A stretch of 64,000 nucleotides of DNA from Saccharomonospora xinjiangensis XJ-54. Lineage in GTDB: Bacteria > Actinomycetota > Actinomycetes > Mycobacteriales > Pseudonocardiaceae. Under the pieces are notes generated by a model. The model did not search any database and was not told the origin of the DNA. It was given only the letters and a program-made list of their open reading frames with translations. A program made the position numbers and the translations under genes. Below are positions 43,862 to 53,225 of the stretch, piece by piece. The stretch spans positions 210,982 through 274,981 of the forward strand of contig NZ_JH636049.1 in NCBI RefSeq assembly GCF_000258175.1, written 5' to 3'. The stretch's first letter is position 1. Each line of letters opens with the position of its first letter.

Positions 43862-44511
43862 GGATCGTCCCTCTCGTGACCGCACGGCGGCGACGCCGCG
43901 CTGGGCAGGCATAATGATCACCCGACACACTACCGGCCTCCGTCGCAGCCACCCGTTTTTCGGGCGAATATCTTCACCGGCCCGGCGAACCGCCATTCGA
44001 GCACCGCAAGCCATCCCGAGAGTGGCGCATCGAGCCCTTTCCCCGCTTTTCCTCGCGGCCCGCCTCCGGAAATGAGCGCCGGACACGCTACCCGTTCCGG
44101 CCAACGGAATCACCCGGAGCCGTGGCCCACCTCCCACCGCGTCGGCGGCGCACTCGGCAGGCCGCTTCGCAGGCGGCGCCCACCGTCGCGTTCGGTGGGT
44201 GCCGGTGCGCCGGAAGTCCCGTCACGCCACGGAAAAACCCGGGGCACCTTATGCCGTCGCGACCTCGGCCAGTCCCACGAGGACATCCCGGTGCACGACT
44301 CCCACCTGCGGCGAATACGCTTCGCTTCCCCGCAACTGCGGCGCGCATTCCCCGGCGGATGCCGAACGCCCTCAGGGAAGCGGGCAGGCCGGTTTCCATT
44401 TCGACGGAGAGAAGCAAACGGCGCCTGCCCGGCCCCCAAGGCGGTCGGGTACACTTCTCGCCCAGCGGACTTCAATTCATTCGCCGACGCGGCGCGAAGC
44501 AGGAGGAACTG
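43862..44511. other. Intergenic stretch upstream of lsr2
   Basis: No gene is supported. The frames here either belong to upstream extension of lsr2 or are antisense to it. A CATTAT element near 43910-43920 (minus strand) may be the -10 box of the aminotransferase gene, and TACACT at about 44450-44455 may be the -10 box of lsr2. An unusually long leader before lsr2 is likely. Confidence 0.4.
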
Positions 44512-44865
44512 GTGGCACAGCAGATTCTTGTCTCCCTCGTGGACGACCTCGACGGGTCCGAGGCCGACGAGACGGTGCAGTTCGCCCTCGACGGTGTCAC
44601 CTACGAGATCGACCTGTCGGCGGAGAACGCCGAAGAGCTGCGGGACGCGCTCGCCCACTACATCGAGCATGCCCGCAGGGCGGGAGGCCGGAAGCGGACG
44701 GCATCGCGCCGCCGTGGGAGCGCTGCGGCGCAGTCCCGTTCCTCCTCGGCCGAACGAGAGCAGAACCAGGCTATCCGCGCGTGGGCGCGCAAGAACGGAT
44801 ATGAGATCTCCGATCGCGGGCGCATCCCGTCGGAGGTCACAGACGCCTACCGCAAGGCTCACTGA
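44512..44865 (+). CDS. lsr2: Nucleoid-associated silencer Lsr2
   Basis: A 117-aa Lsr2. The dimerisation domain is QQILVSLVDDLDGSEADETV and VTYEIDLSAENAEELRDALA. A basic linker (GGRKRTASRRRG) joins it to the DNA-binding domain IRAWARKNGYEISDRGRIPS, whose RGR motif enters the minor groove of AT-rich DNA. Lsr2 silences horizontally acquired genes, fitting a genome with accessory islands. The GTG at 44512 has AGGAGGAACTG upstream. A T-tailed terminator follows. Confidence 0.96.
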   Translation: MAQQILVSLVDDLDGSEADETVQFALDGVTYEIDLSAENAEELRDALAHYIEHARRAGGRKRTASRRRGSAAAQSRSSSAEREQNQAIRAWARKNGYEISDRGRIPSEVTDAYRKAH

Positions 44866-44899
44866 GAGGGCTCACTGAGACCTCCCCCGTTCCTCCCTT

Positions 44900-44938
44900 C
44901 CCGGCGCGGGGCTTTCCGGAGACTGCGCCGGGATTTTT
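44900..44938 (+). terminator. Rho-independent terminator of lsr2
   Basis: CCCGGCGC and GCGCCGGG form an 8-bp stem around a 17-nt loop, followed by ATTTTTG. It is one of the few hairpins in the window with a T tract. Confidence 0.8.
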
Positions 44939-44985
44939 GCGGCCCCTTCCCCACGGGTTCCGGCGGCTCGGAATACAGTGAGTGC

Positions 44986-45333
44986 GTGAGCACAGACTGC
45001 CTGTTCTGCCGGATCGTCGAGGGCTCCGTGCCGTCCACCATCGTGCACGAGACCGACTCGGTGCTCGCCTTCAGGGACATCGATCCCCAGGCCGACACGC
45101 ATATCCTCGTGATTCCCAAGGAGCACTTTCCCGACGCCGCCTCCATGGCGGCGGCCGACCCGAAGCTCGCGGGAGAGGTGCTCGCGGCCGCGGGTGAGGT
45201 CGCCAAGATCGATGGTGTGGACGCCTCCGGCTATCGCCTGGTCTTCAACACCGGTGCGGACGCCAATCAAACGGTCTTCCACGCCCACTGTCATGTACTC
45301 GGTGGCCGTAATCTCCAGTGGCCTCCGGGATGA
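44986..45333 (+). CDS. HIT-family nucleotide hydrolase (HinT-like)
   Basis: A 115-aa histidine triad protein: CLFCRIVEGSVPSTIVHETD, THILVIPKEHF and the active triad VFHAHCHVLGG. HinT enzymes cleave aminoacyl- and lipoyl-adenylates. It starts with a GTG. The stop TGA overlaps an ATG of the next frame, so the SRPBCC gene is likely cotranslated. Two Cys before the core could bind zinc. Confidence 0.93.
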   Translation: MSTDCLFCRIVEGSVPSTIVHETDSVLAFRDIDPQADTHILVIPKEHFPDAASMAAADPKLAGEVLAAAGEVAKIDGVDASGYRLVFNTGADANQTVFHAHCHVLGGRNLQWPPG

Positions 45334-45353
45334 CGGCACGGGAGGAGCGTCAC

Positions 45354-46013
45354 GTGATCGACATTGCTGATCGGCTCACCGCGACCTATCGCGAGGTACG
45401 CACCACGACGGACGTCGGTGCCCTGGAACAGACAGAGCAGCCGAGGCCCGGAACGGATGCCGCCGAGTACGGGCTCGTCCTTCGCCGCCGGTTTCCCTGC
45501 CCGCCCGCCACCGCGTGGAGTGCGATGACCGAGGTGGAGAACCTCGCAAGGTGGCTGGCTCTCGTGACGGGCGAGACCCACGTCGGCGGCGCCTTCCGCG
45601 TCGCGGACCACGCAGAAGGCACGGTGCTGGACTGCGCCGCGCCGCACCTGTTCGCCGTCACCTGGGGCGGGGAGACCGAGGTGGTCACCGTGCGGCTGGC
45701 CGAGGACGAGGCGGGCGACACCGTGGCCGAACTGGTCCACACCGGCGTGCCGCGTGACGGCGGGGTGCGTCACGGTCCGGGCTGGGACGTGGCCATCGCG
45801 GGGCTCGACCGGTTCCTCGCCGGTGAGACGGAGCCGGAACCCGCGACGTGGCGCGCTTCGACGTCGGTGCAGACCTTCGCCCAGCACTCGGTCAGTGCGT
45901 GGGTCAAGGCCACCGAGGTGAGCGGCGTCGCGACCGCGGAGGAGCTCGCCGACGCGGCGGGTGACTGCCTGCGGCGACTGGCCCCCGACCTCACGCGGCC
46001 CGCCACGGCGTGA
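45354..46013 (+). CDS. SRPBCC/AHSA1-like protein
   Basis: A 219-aa START-fold (SRPBCC) protein. AHSA1-type features are LRRRFPCPPATAWSAMTEVE, NLARWLALVTGETHVGGAFR and the strand FAVTWGGETEVVTVRLAED. These bind hydrophobic ligands. The GTG at 45354 has GGAGGAG seven bases upstream; an ATG at 45330 that overlaps the HIT stop is the alternative. The ligand is unknown. It ends just before the convergent ROK gene. Confidence 0.82.
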   Translation: MIDIADRLTATYREVRTTTDVGALEQTEQPRPGTDAAEYGLVLRRRFPCPPATAWSAMTEVENLARWLALVTGETHVGGAFRVADHAEGTVLDCAAPHLFAVTWGGETEVVTVRLAEDEAGDTVAELVHTGVPRDGGVRHGPGWDVAIAGLDRFLAGETEPEPATWRASTSVQTFAQHSVSAWVKATEVSGVATAEELADAAGDCLRRLAPDLTRPATA

Positions 46014-46015
46014 GG

Positions 46016-47206
46016 TCAGCTCGCCAGCCAGCGAGCCGGGTTCTCGATCAGCCGCCTTGTCACCGTCCTGCCTGCCGCCAGCGCCACCGCGTCGCCACGC
46101 AGTGACGACGTCGTGACCGGTGGCGCGCCGTCGGGAAGCCTGCGGCCGAGCGCGGCGGCGACCTGCTCGGCGAACCCGCTGCCGAGCGGGGCCAGGTGGC
46201 CGCCGAGTACGACACTCGCCGAGCTGTGAGCCACGAGCAGTCCCGCGAGCGCGTCGCCGAGCGCGGAGGCCGCCCTGCGCAGGACGGCGCTCGCCTCGGG
46301 ATTCCGCGTGAGCGCCCGCATCCGGCTCTCGCCGCCACGCAGCCGGGAGAGCACCGGCGCGCCGGAGTCGGAGACCCGCAGCAGGAACCTCGGCCCGGCT
46401 GCCGTGTCCAGGCAGCCCCTGGCGCCGCAGTGGCAGCGGTCTCCGCCGCGCCGGACACGCACATGTCCCAGAGGCCCCGAATAACCACGCTCCCACCCAG
46501 GGCCGTCGATCACGCCGACGCCCAGCGACGACTCCCCCGCCACCGTCACCAGCGGCCGGGTGGGGTCCGCGCCGCCGAACCACCGTTCGGCCAGCGCGGC
46601 GAGCCGGAAACCGTCGTGTGCCTCCACGGGGATGATGCCGCCGCTCAGCATTTCGAGCCTGTGAGTGAGCAGGGAGGCCAGGGGAACACGGACCCAGTCG
46701 AGTTCCACCGAATCGACTCTTCGCTGTCCATCGACGCGGCCGGGGACTCCGACCGCGATACCGGCGACCACGGAGTCCCTCGCGTCGGCCGAGGCGAGCA
46801 GCCTGCGCAGCACCGGTTCGGCGGCCTTCACCGCGACGCCGGGACCACCGACCGGGTCGTCGATGCGCCGCACCGCGCGGTCCCGCACCCTGCCGGTGAG
46901 GTCCACCAGGCAGCCCGCGACATGGTCGGCCTCGATCTGCATCCCGATACCCACCGGTCCCAAGACGTTCACCACAAGATGCGTGGCCGGCCTTCCGGGG
47001 CCGCCGTGGCGTGCGGTTCCCAGCTCCCTGACGAGTCCCGCGTCGAGCAACTCGCCGGTGAGCTGGGTCACGGTGGTCTTCGTCAACCCGCTGCGCTGGG
47101 CCAGTTCGGCCCGTGACACCGGGCCGCCGTCCGCGATCAACCGCGACACCAGCGCCAGGTTGTGGGCGTGCTGGCCCACCGGCCGCGCCGGGCTGGCCCA
47201 GTCCAC
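46016..47206 (-). CDS. ROK-family transcriptional regulator
   Basis: A 396-aa ROK repressor. A winged-helix HTH (AELAQRSGLTKTTVTQLTGE) precedes the sugar-kinase-like domain. In that domain are VVAGIAVGVPGRVDGQRRVD, SSLGVGVIDGPGWERGYSGP, LGHVRVRRGGDRCHCGARGC with the zinc ligands CHCGARGC, and AAALGRRLPDGAPP near the end. Sugar or sugar-phosphate probably relieves repression. It is divergent from the UgpC/MsmK-type ATPase gene 127 bp away, its likely target. Confidence 0.9.
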   Translation of the reverse strand: MDWASPARPVGQHAHNLALVSRLIADGGPVSRAELAQRSGLTKTTVTQLTGELLDAGLVRELGTARHGGPGRPATHLVVNVLGPVGIGMQIEADHVAGCLVDLTGRVRDRAVRRIDDPVGGPGVAVKAAEPVLRRLLASADARDSVVAGIAVGVPGRVDGQRRVDSVELDWVRVPLASLLTHRLEMLSGGIIPVEAHDGFRLAALAERWFGGADPTRPLVTVAGESSLGVGVIDGPGWERGYSGPLGHVRVRRGGDRCHCGARGCLDTAAGPRFLLRVSDSGAPVLSRLRGGESRMRALTRNPEASAVLRRAASALGDALAGLLVAHSSASVVLGGHLAPLGSGFAEQVAAALGRRLPDGAPPVTTSSLRGDAVALAAGRTVTRRLIENPARWLAS

Positions 47207-47333
47207 GACCTCACCTCCCGTGATTTCGTCAGTCCACTGGACTATCGAACTCTAGCCACGATCGGGTGAAGCGCGGTAGACAGTGGCGCACCCCGAGCCA
47301 GTCCGGCTCGTCACCTGGAGAGGAACATCCGCG

Positions 47334-48425
<1,092 letters not shown>

Positions 48426-48447
48426 GGTCGCGTCTCGGGTGATCCGG

Positions 48448-49089
48448 TCAGGGCGTGAGCCCTGCCAGCAGGGTGTCCACGAGTCGTTCGGCGTCGCGGC
48501 GCGACTCCTCCTCGCTCCGCGACGTCCCGTCGAACGCGGACAGGAACCCCTGCTGGAAGCACGCGCCGATCAGCAGTGCGGCGACGGCCGCCGGGTCGGC
48601 ACCCGAGCGGATGCGGCCACGCCGCTGCTCGGCGGCCAGGTATCGCGCGAGTCCGGCCAGCGGCCTCCTCGGGCCGTCCGAGCCCAGCTCCCCCAGCCTG
48701 CGCCGGTGGGCGGCGAGCAGATCGGCCGAGGAGAACAGCGACATCGAGATGGGAAAGTTCTCGGCGTAGAAGGCAAGGGCGACCGCCGCGACATCGACGA
48801 GGTTGTCCCTGACCTCGCGGTCCGCGCCGTGGTCGTTGATCCTGGCGAGCACCGTCTCGTAACCGGGCAGCCGGGTCGAGAGCACGCTGAGGAAGATCTC
48901 GGTCTTGTCGGTGAAGTACTTGTAGAGCGTGGCCTCGGAATACCCGGCCTCGCGGGCGATCTCCTTGGTGGTCGCGTGCGCATAGCCGCGAGTGCGCAGG
49001 ATGCGGCCTGCGGCCTCCACGATCACGTCCCGTGTCGTCACTGTCGCCTGGAATCCCTCTCGCTTCACCTGGGATGAGTGTTCACTCAC
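48448..49089 (-). CDS. TetR-family repressor of the divergent oxidoreductase
   Basis: A 213-aa TetR protein with the HTH TRDVIVEAAGRILRTRGYAH, TTKEIAREAGYSEATLYKYF. The GTG start at 49089 lies inside the first of two identical palindromes (49075-49112), so the protein should shut off its own translation start as well as the gene at 49140. The C-terminal region is a TetR_C-type helical ligand domain (SMSLFSSADLLAAHRRRLGE). The ligand is unknown. Confidence 0.92.
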   Translation of the reverse strand: MSEHSSQVKREGFQATVTTRDVIVEAAGRILRTRGYAHATTKEIAREAGYSEATLYKYFTDKTEIFLSVLSTRLPGYETVLARINDHGADREVRDNLVDVAAVALAFYAENFPISMSLFSSADLLAAHRRRLGELGSDGPRRPLAGLARYLAAEQRRGRIRSGADPAAVAALLIGACFQQGFLSAFDGTSRSEEESRRDAERLVDTLLAGLTP

Positions 49090-49112
49090 TATAGTGGTGA
49101 GTGTTCACTCAC
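49075..49112. promoter_or_regulatory. Twin palindromic TetR operators
   Basis: TGAGTGTTCACTCAC occurs at 49075-49089 and again at 49098-49112, with 23-bp period. Each is a palindrome with a TT centre (TGAGTG-TT-CACTCA). The first copy covers the tetR GTG codon. The second lies 28 bp before the oxidoreductase ATG. Two dimers could bind on the same helix face. Confidence 0.88.
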
Positions 49113-49139
49113 CTGGCTTCTCGTGGAGGTTCGGCAACC

Positions 49140-49775
49140 ATGAAGCTCACCGTCTTCGGCGCGACCGGAGGCACCGGTTCCTCGGTCGTGCGGCAGGCTC
49201 TCGACCTCGGCCACACCGTGACCGCCGTCGTGCGCGACCCGGCACGGCTGGCTCTGCCCTCCTCGCCGGGGTTGCACGTCGTCACGGCAGGCCTCGACGA
49301 TCCCGGCGACCTCGCCCCCGCCCTCGACGGCACGGACGCGGTGATCTCGGCCGTCGGAGCCGGGCATCGCGGACCGACCAGCGTCTGCGCCGACACGATC
49401 CAGGTCATCATGGCCGCCATGCGGAAGCAGGAGGTCCGGCGGCTCGTCGCCGTGAGCGCTGCCGGCGCGCACACCACCGGGGACGGCCTCCTCGTGCGGG
49501 TCCTCGTCAAACCGATCCTGCAACGGGCGCTGCGGCACCCGTTCGCCGACACGCTGGTGATGGAGGACCGCATCCGGCGAAGCGACCTCGACTGGACCAT
49601 CGTGCTGCCGCCGAGGCTCACGAACGGCAGGCGGACCGGCGCGGTGCGCAGCCGCATCGGCGCGGGCGTGCGCGGTGCGTTCTCGATCTCACGCGCCGAC
49701 CTGGCCGACTTCCTGATCCGCACCGTCGATGATCAGGCGCTCGTCCGGCACGCGGTCTCGGTCGCGCACGCCTGA
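49140..49775 (+). CDS. NAD(P)H-binding oxidoreductase
   Basis: A 211-aa SDR-like (NmrA/BLVRB type) protein. The N-terminal motif is LTVFGATGGTGSSVVRQALD, followed by DAVISAVGAGHRGPTSVCAD and RRLVAVSAAGAHTTGDGLL. It lacks the classical Tyr-x3-Lys pair, as is usual for NAD(P)H-binding family members. The GGAGG site is nine bases before the ATG. The twin operators upstream indicate control by the divergent TetR protein. The substrate is unknown. Confidence 0.9.
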   Translation: MKLTVFGATGGTGSSVVRQALDLGHTVTAVVRDPARLALPSSPGLHVVTAGLDDPGDLAPALDGTDAVISAVGAGHRGPTSVCADTIQVIMAAMRKQEVRRLVAVSAAGAHTTGDGLLVRVLVKPILQRALRHPFADTLVMEDRIRRSDLDWTIVLPPRLTNGRRTGAVRSRIGAGVRGAFSISRADLADFLIRTVDDQALVRHAVSVAHA

Positions 49776-50060
49776 ACGAGCCGGTGCCGCTCGGGCTGCG
49801 GTGAGGCTGCTCAAGCGTGCCGGTGCTCCGGCGTGGCTCGGCGCGCCCGAGGTCTCCACCACAGGTGCGATCACCACACTGCGGTTTTCGTTCGCGGACG
49901 GTACGGGCGGTGCCGCGGCCTGACTGGGAAGCCGTGACGCGTTCGGCGAAACCGCAGCGTGCCAACACCCGCGCACAAGCTGCCAACACCTGCGCACACA
50001 GTGCGGACACGCCGCGCGGCGCTCGTCGCGTAGCCAGCGGATGAGCGGGTATGGACCCGG
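49776..50060. other. Intergenic stretch with tandem repeat
   Basis: A forward frame from a GTG at 49801 (VRLLKRAGAPAWLGAPEVST) gives 40 residues to a TGA at 49923, without a known family. The repeat at 49960-50022 is listed separately. Nothing else is evident. Confidence 0.4.
49960..50022 (+). repeat. Degenerate 21-bp-period tandem repeat
   Basis: Three successive 21-bp units begin TGCCAACACCCGCGCACA, TGCCAACACCTGCGCACA and TGCGGACACGCCGCG. The third begins as do the units at 60717-60773 (GTGCGGACACG). The common pattern is TGCxxACAC followed by GC-rich bases. It lies between genes and has no coding potential. Confidence 0.65.
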
Positions 50061-50813
50061 GTGTGGTCCTCTCGTGAACAGGTGCTCGCCTCGACAGCGC
50101 GGATGGTTCCCCGGCTGGTGCGCCATCCTGTGTGGCGGGCCGAGGACCCCGGCAGGGGAGCCGGGCAAGGGGTGCTGCTCGTTCCCGGCTTTGGGTTCGG
50201 TGACTGGAGTCTGCGCCTGCTCCACTCGTGGCTGGACGCGCGCGGATACCGGCCGCTGGGCACGCGAACCGGGATGAACCTCGGTTGCACCGCCGCGCTC
50301 GTGGAGCGCATCGAACAGCGGTTGGAGGAGCTTGCCCGCACCACCGGCCGCAGGGTGATCGTCGTGGGCCAGAGCCGGGGCGGCTGGCTCGCCAGGATCG
50401 CCGCCGTCAGGAGACCGGAACTGGTGCGGGCGCTGGTGATGCTCGCCTCGCCCGTGCTCGACCCGCTCGGCGTCCACGCGCGCGGCATCGACCTCGCCCG
50501 CGCGCTGGTGAGGGCGTCCGCGTGGGGAGTTCCCGGGCTCCTCGACGCCGACTGCTTCGGCGGCGACTGCTACCGCACGAACTCGGCTCTGCTGCGAACA
50601 CCGTTGCCGCGCCCGGTTCCCGCCGTGTCGGTGTTCTCCCGCCGCGACGCCGTGGTGCCCTGGCAGCTCTGCCAGGACCCGTGCGCCGACTGCGTCGAGG
50701 TGCACAGCTCGCACGTGGAGATGGGTCTCGACCCCGAGGTGTACGCCCTGCTCGGTGAGCGGCTCGCACGCTGGAGCGACGACCCGAGGCCGACCCCGTT
50801 CGCGGTGCGCTGA
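50061..50813 (+). CDS. Alpha/beta-hydrolase
   Basis: A 250-aa alpha/beta-hydrolase-fold protein. The oxyanion region is VLLVPGFGFGDWSLRLLHSW, the nucleophile elbow is VGQSRGGWLARI (Ser in GQSRGG), a catalytic Asp is likely in SVFSRRDAVVPW, and the His is in SSHVEMGLDPEV. Cys pairs (DADCFGGDC, CQDPCADC) are unusual and could form disulfides or bind metal. Lipase or esterase activity is likely. The start (GTG at 50061 or ATG at 50103) is uncertain because no clear ribosome site precedes either. Confidence 0.82.
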   Translation: MWSSREQVLASTARMVPRLVRHPVWRAEDPGRGAGQGVLLVPGFGFGDWSLRLLHSWLDARGYRPLGTRTGMNLGCTAALVERIEQRLEELARTTGRRVIVVGQSRGGWLARIAAVRRPELVRALVMLASPVLDPLGVHARGIDLARALVRASAWGVPGLLDADCFGGDCYRTNSALLRTPLPRPVPAVSVFSRRDAVVPWQLCQDPCADCVEVHSSHVEMGLDPEVYALLGERLARWSDDPRPTPFAVR

Positions 50814-50854
50814 GGCGGTCGCCGTCCGGACACGTCGTCCTCGCGGTCCGGTGC

Positions 50855-51670
50855 TCAGTCCGCGCCGCGCAACGACAGGCTCTGCCCACGCCGCAGCAGG
50901 CGCACCTGCGTGGCGAGCCTGCGTTCGGCCACCTCGACGAGGAAGTTCGACACCGGGGAGGTGAACACGCCGTAGTCGTCGTGGTGAACAGGGACCGCCT
51001 CGGTGGGCTCCAGCAGTTCGAGCAGATCGGCGCCGTGCCGGTCGTTCATGGACAGCCACACACCGAGCACTCTCGTGCCTCCGAGGTGCAGGACTGCGAG
51101 GTCGAGCGAGGGAAAGCGTTCGGCGATCGGGCGCAGCTGCCGGTGGGGCAGCGTGTCGCCACTGAGGTAGACGCGCAGAGGGCCGGCCTCGGCGTCGGCT
51201 CGGTATTCGAGCACACTGCCCATCACCGGCGGCAGGAGCACGTGGTCGAGCACCGTGCCCGAATGCCGGGCGGGCACGGCGGTGACGGTCAACGTCGCCG
51301 CACCGTGCCGCAGTGTCTCGCTCTGCCAGGTGCGCAGCGGCGCCACCTCGGTGAATCCGTGACGGCCCAGTCGCCGTGCCGCGTGGTGGGTCGTCAGGAT
51401 GGGCACGTCCCGGTCGAGCCTGCGCCGGGCCACGGGATCGAAGTGGTCGCCGTGCAGGTGGGAGAGCACCACCGCGTCGAGCGGCGGGAGGTCTTCCGGC
51501 TGGGCGGCAGGCTCGGTGCGCCGCCGCGTGATCACACCGTGTCCTATGTGGAGCCACTGACCTCTGTGCAGGAAGTTCGGGTCCGTCAGCAGCGTGAAGG
51601 GTCCCACCCGGATCAGCGTCGTGGCCGTGCCGATGAACGTCAGGGTGTCGGGAGCCGGATCGAGCGACAT
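50855..51670 (-). CDS. MBL-fold metallo-hydrolase
   Basis: A 271-aa metallo-beta-lactamase-fold protein of the UlaG/YtnP-like class. The metal site is AVVLSHLHGDHFDP; TAVPARHSGTVLDHVLLPPV and VYLSGDTLPHRQL give further ligands. No signal peptide is visible, so it is cytosolic. The ATG at 51670 is 2 bp after the stop of the gene upstream on the same strand. Phosphodiesterase, lactonase or RNase-like activity cannot be separated from sequence. Confidence 0.9.
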   Translation of the reverse strand: MSLDPAPDTLTFIGTATTLIRVGPFTLLTDPNFLHRGQWLHIGHGVITRRRTEPAAQPEDLPPLDAVVLSHLHGDHFDPVARRRLDRDVPILTTHHAARRLGRHGFTEVAPLRTWQSETLRHGAATLTVTAVPARHSGTVLDHVLLPPVMGSVLEYRADAEAGPLRVYLSGDTLPHRQLRPIAERFPSLDLAVLHLGGTRVLGVWLSMNDRHGADLLELLEPTEAVPVHHDDYGVFTSPVSNFLVEVAERRLATQVRLLRRGQSLSLRGAD

Positions 51671-51672
51671 GG

Positions 51673-52194
51673 CTACGCCCTGGGCGGAGGACCGATGTGC
51701 CTGCGGCGCCCGGGAAACTCCTCGGCGTGCACCTGGCCAGGCCCCGGTCCCCACCGGACGGCCAGCGCATCGGCGACGACACCCGTGGCGAAGGCGTAGA
51801 CCGCCTTGTGCGCGAGGTCCACCACCAGCTCGTCGCGCGGCCAGGTCCACGGCGGCGCGCCGACGCCGCTGGCGTTCTCGAACGTCTGGTCGTTAGTCAG
51901 CCGCACCGCGAAGAACATCAGCGACGCCCACGGCCCCCGAAGACCGGCACCAGCCATCACCCCGCGCAGCGCACCGAGCATCGCGCCCTGACTCGCGTGC
52001 ATGGCGAGGTTGTGCAGCCAGGCCCGCCTTCCCCTGGCGTGGGCGAGGCCGAGCAGGCGTTCGAGGGTCCGGGCAGGCACGTACGAGTCGGGGCGGCCCG
52101 TGATGCGCTGCTCCAGTTTCTCGACCAGTGTCATGGCCACCACACCCGCGGCTCCGGCACCCACGCCGACGGCTGCCGAGCGGCCCCAGGCCAT
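51673..52194 (-). CDS. Uncharacterised membrane-associated protein
   Basis: A 173-aa protein. It begins with a hydrophobic helix (AAVGVGAGAAGVVAMTLVEK), then a polar stretch (EQRITGRPDSYVPARTLERL), a helical pair with small residues (LAMHASQGAMLGALRGVMAG, WASLMFFAVRLTNDQTFENA) and LVVDLAHKAVYAFATGVVAD. I recognise no family with certainty. It resembles small actinobacterial membrane proteins found next to hydrolases. The start may be the ATG at 52194 or the GTG at 52200, where GGGA is well spaced. It is 2 bp upstream of the MBL gene on the same strand, hence probably cotranscribed. Confidence 0.6.
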   Translation of the reverse strand: MAWGRSAAVGVGAGAAGVVAMTLVEKLEQRITGRPDSYVPARTLERLLGLAHARGRRAWLHNLAMHASQGAMLGALRGVMAGAGLRGPWASLMFFAVRLTNDQTFENASGVGAPPWTWPRDELVVDLAHKAVYAFATGVVADALAVRWGPGPGQVHAEEFPGRRRHIGPPPRA

Positions 52195-52288
52195 CGTCAC
52201 TGTTCGTCCCACCTTGTTCCCGTCTCCGTCGTCGTCACCGTCGTGGTCGCGGGCCGGATGCGGACCGAAGCCCCGGTCGGCAGCCTGC

Positions 52289-52603
52289 TCAGGCCGCGTT
52301 GCGCGCGTCAGGGACCTGCGACTCCGGTGGCGCCCGGACCACACCGAGCGTCGCGTAACAGCCAGGGCACAGCAGCCACCGCTGCCTCACGGCGACGAGC
52401 GTCGCCTCACAGGGTTGCGCACAGTCAGCGCAGTGGAACTCGATCGCCGTGGCGAGGCTGAACAGGTCCGCGTCCGGCCGCACCGGGTACGAGGTGAGGA
52501 TCTCCACCGCCGTACCGTCGGCGAGCACGATCCGGTTCTCTGTGAGTCCCTGGACGCAGGCGGGGCCCGTTCGCACGGACGGGATCTGCGGGGCGATGCT
52601 CAT
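52289..52603 (-). CDS. Small zinc-ribbon-like protein
   Basis: A 104-aa protein with a beta-rich N-terminal half (GLTENRIVLADGTAVEILTS). Two cysteine pairs, EFHCADCAQPCEATL and RWLLCPGCYATLG, could bind zinc. The ATG at 52603 has only weak upstream purines. Neighbours give no clear role. Family unknown. Confidence 0.6.
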   Translation of the reverse strand: MSIAPQIPSVRTGPACVQGLTENRIVLADGTAVEILTSYPVRPDADLFSLATAIEFHCADCAQPCEATLVAVRQRWLLCPGCYATLGVVRAPPESQVPDARNAA

Positions 52604-52751
52604 GCTGGCAGACGTACCCCGGCAGGGTGGTGGCAAACGGCAGCGGCGCGGCTGGTTCACATCACCCAATCGATCCAGACCAGCGCTGCCCGGTGAGGTC
52701 TCCACCGGAGGTCGGTGGTAAAGCCCACAGGGACACCCGGCCGTGCCACGC

Positions 52752-53225
52752 CTAACGGGAGAGACGCTCGTCGAGCCGGTCGAGGAACACTCGCTGTGCG
52801 ACCACGATCCTGGCCTTCGCCCTGTCGAGGTCGAACCACTCGACGCGATCGAGTTCGGGAAACTGCTGGACCACACCCGACCCTTTCGGCCATTCCAGCG
52901 CGAAGGTGCCGGGCACCACCGCGCCGGGGTCCAGATCGCCGGACAGGGCGAACACGGTCACCAGCTTTCCCCCTGCCTGCCTGACCTCGCCGAGAGGGAT
53001 CAGCGGACCTTCCGGTGGCGGCAGGCCGAGTTCCTCCGTGAACTCCCGCCGCGCCGCCACCTCAGGCTGTTCGTCCGGTGAGTACTCGCCTTTCGGGATC
53101 GTCCACGCGCCCGCGTCGCGGCGGGCCCAGAACGGCCCGCCCATGTGGCCGAGCAACACCTGTGGCACACCGGAGACCACCTGATACACCAGGATTCCCG
53201 CGCTCCGCCGTGACGTTCGCGTCAC
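52752..53225 (-). CDS. NUDIX hydrolase
   Basis: A 157-aa NUDIX protein. The Nudix box is GEYSPDEQPEVAARREFTEE followed by LGL, with the metal-binding REFTEE. AWTIPKGEYS and the long C-terminal part resemble bis(5'-nucleosyl)-tetraphosphatase-like members. The GTG start overlaps the nrfD-like stop by 4 bp (GTGA), so it is translated as the last gene of the formate dehydrogenase unit. It may clean up oxidised or adenylated nucleotides made during that metabolism, which is a guess. Confidence 0.92.
   Translation of the reverse strand: MTRTSRRSAGILVYQVVSGVPQVLLGHMGGPFWARRDAGAWTIPKGEYSPDEQPEVAARREFTEELGLPPPEGPLIPLGEVRQAGGKLVTVFALSGDLDPGAVVPGTFALEWPKGSGVVQQFPELDRVEWFDLDRAKARIVVAQRVFLDRLDERLSR

Noticed and set aside
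44072..44511. Upstream extension of the lsr2 frame by 130 codons.
   Set aside because: Lsr2 proteins start at AQQILV, a strong AGGAGG lies before the GTG at 44512, and the extension is unlike the family.
49801..49923. A 40-codon frame after the NAD(P)H-binding oxidoreductase.
   Set aside because: No ribosome site and no family match; too short to support.
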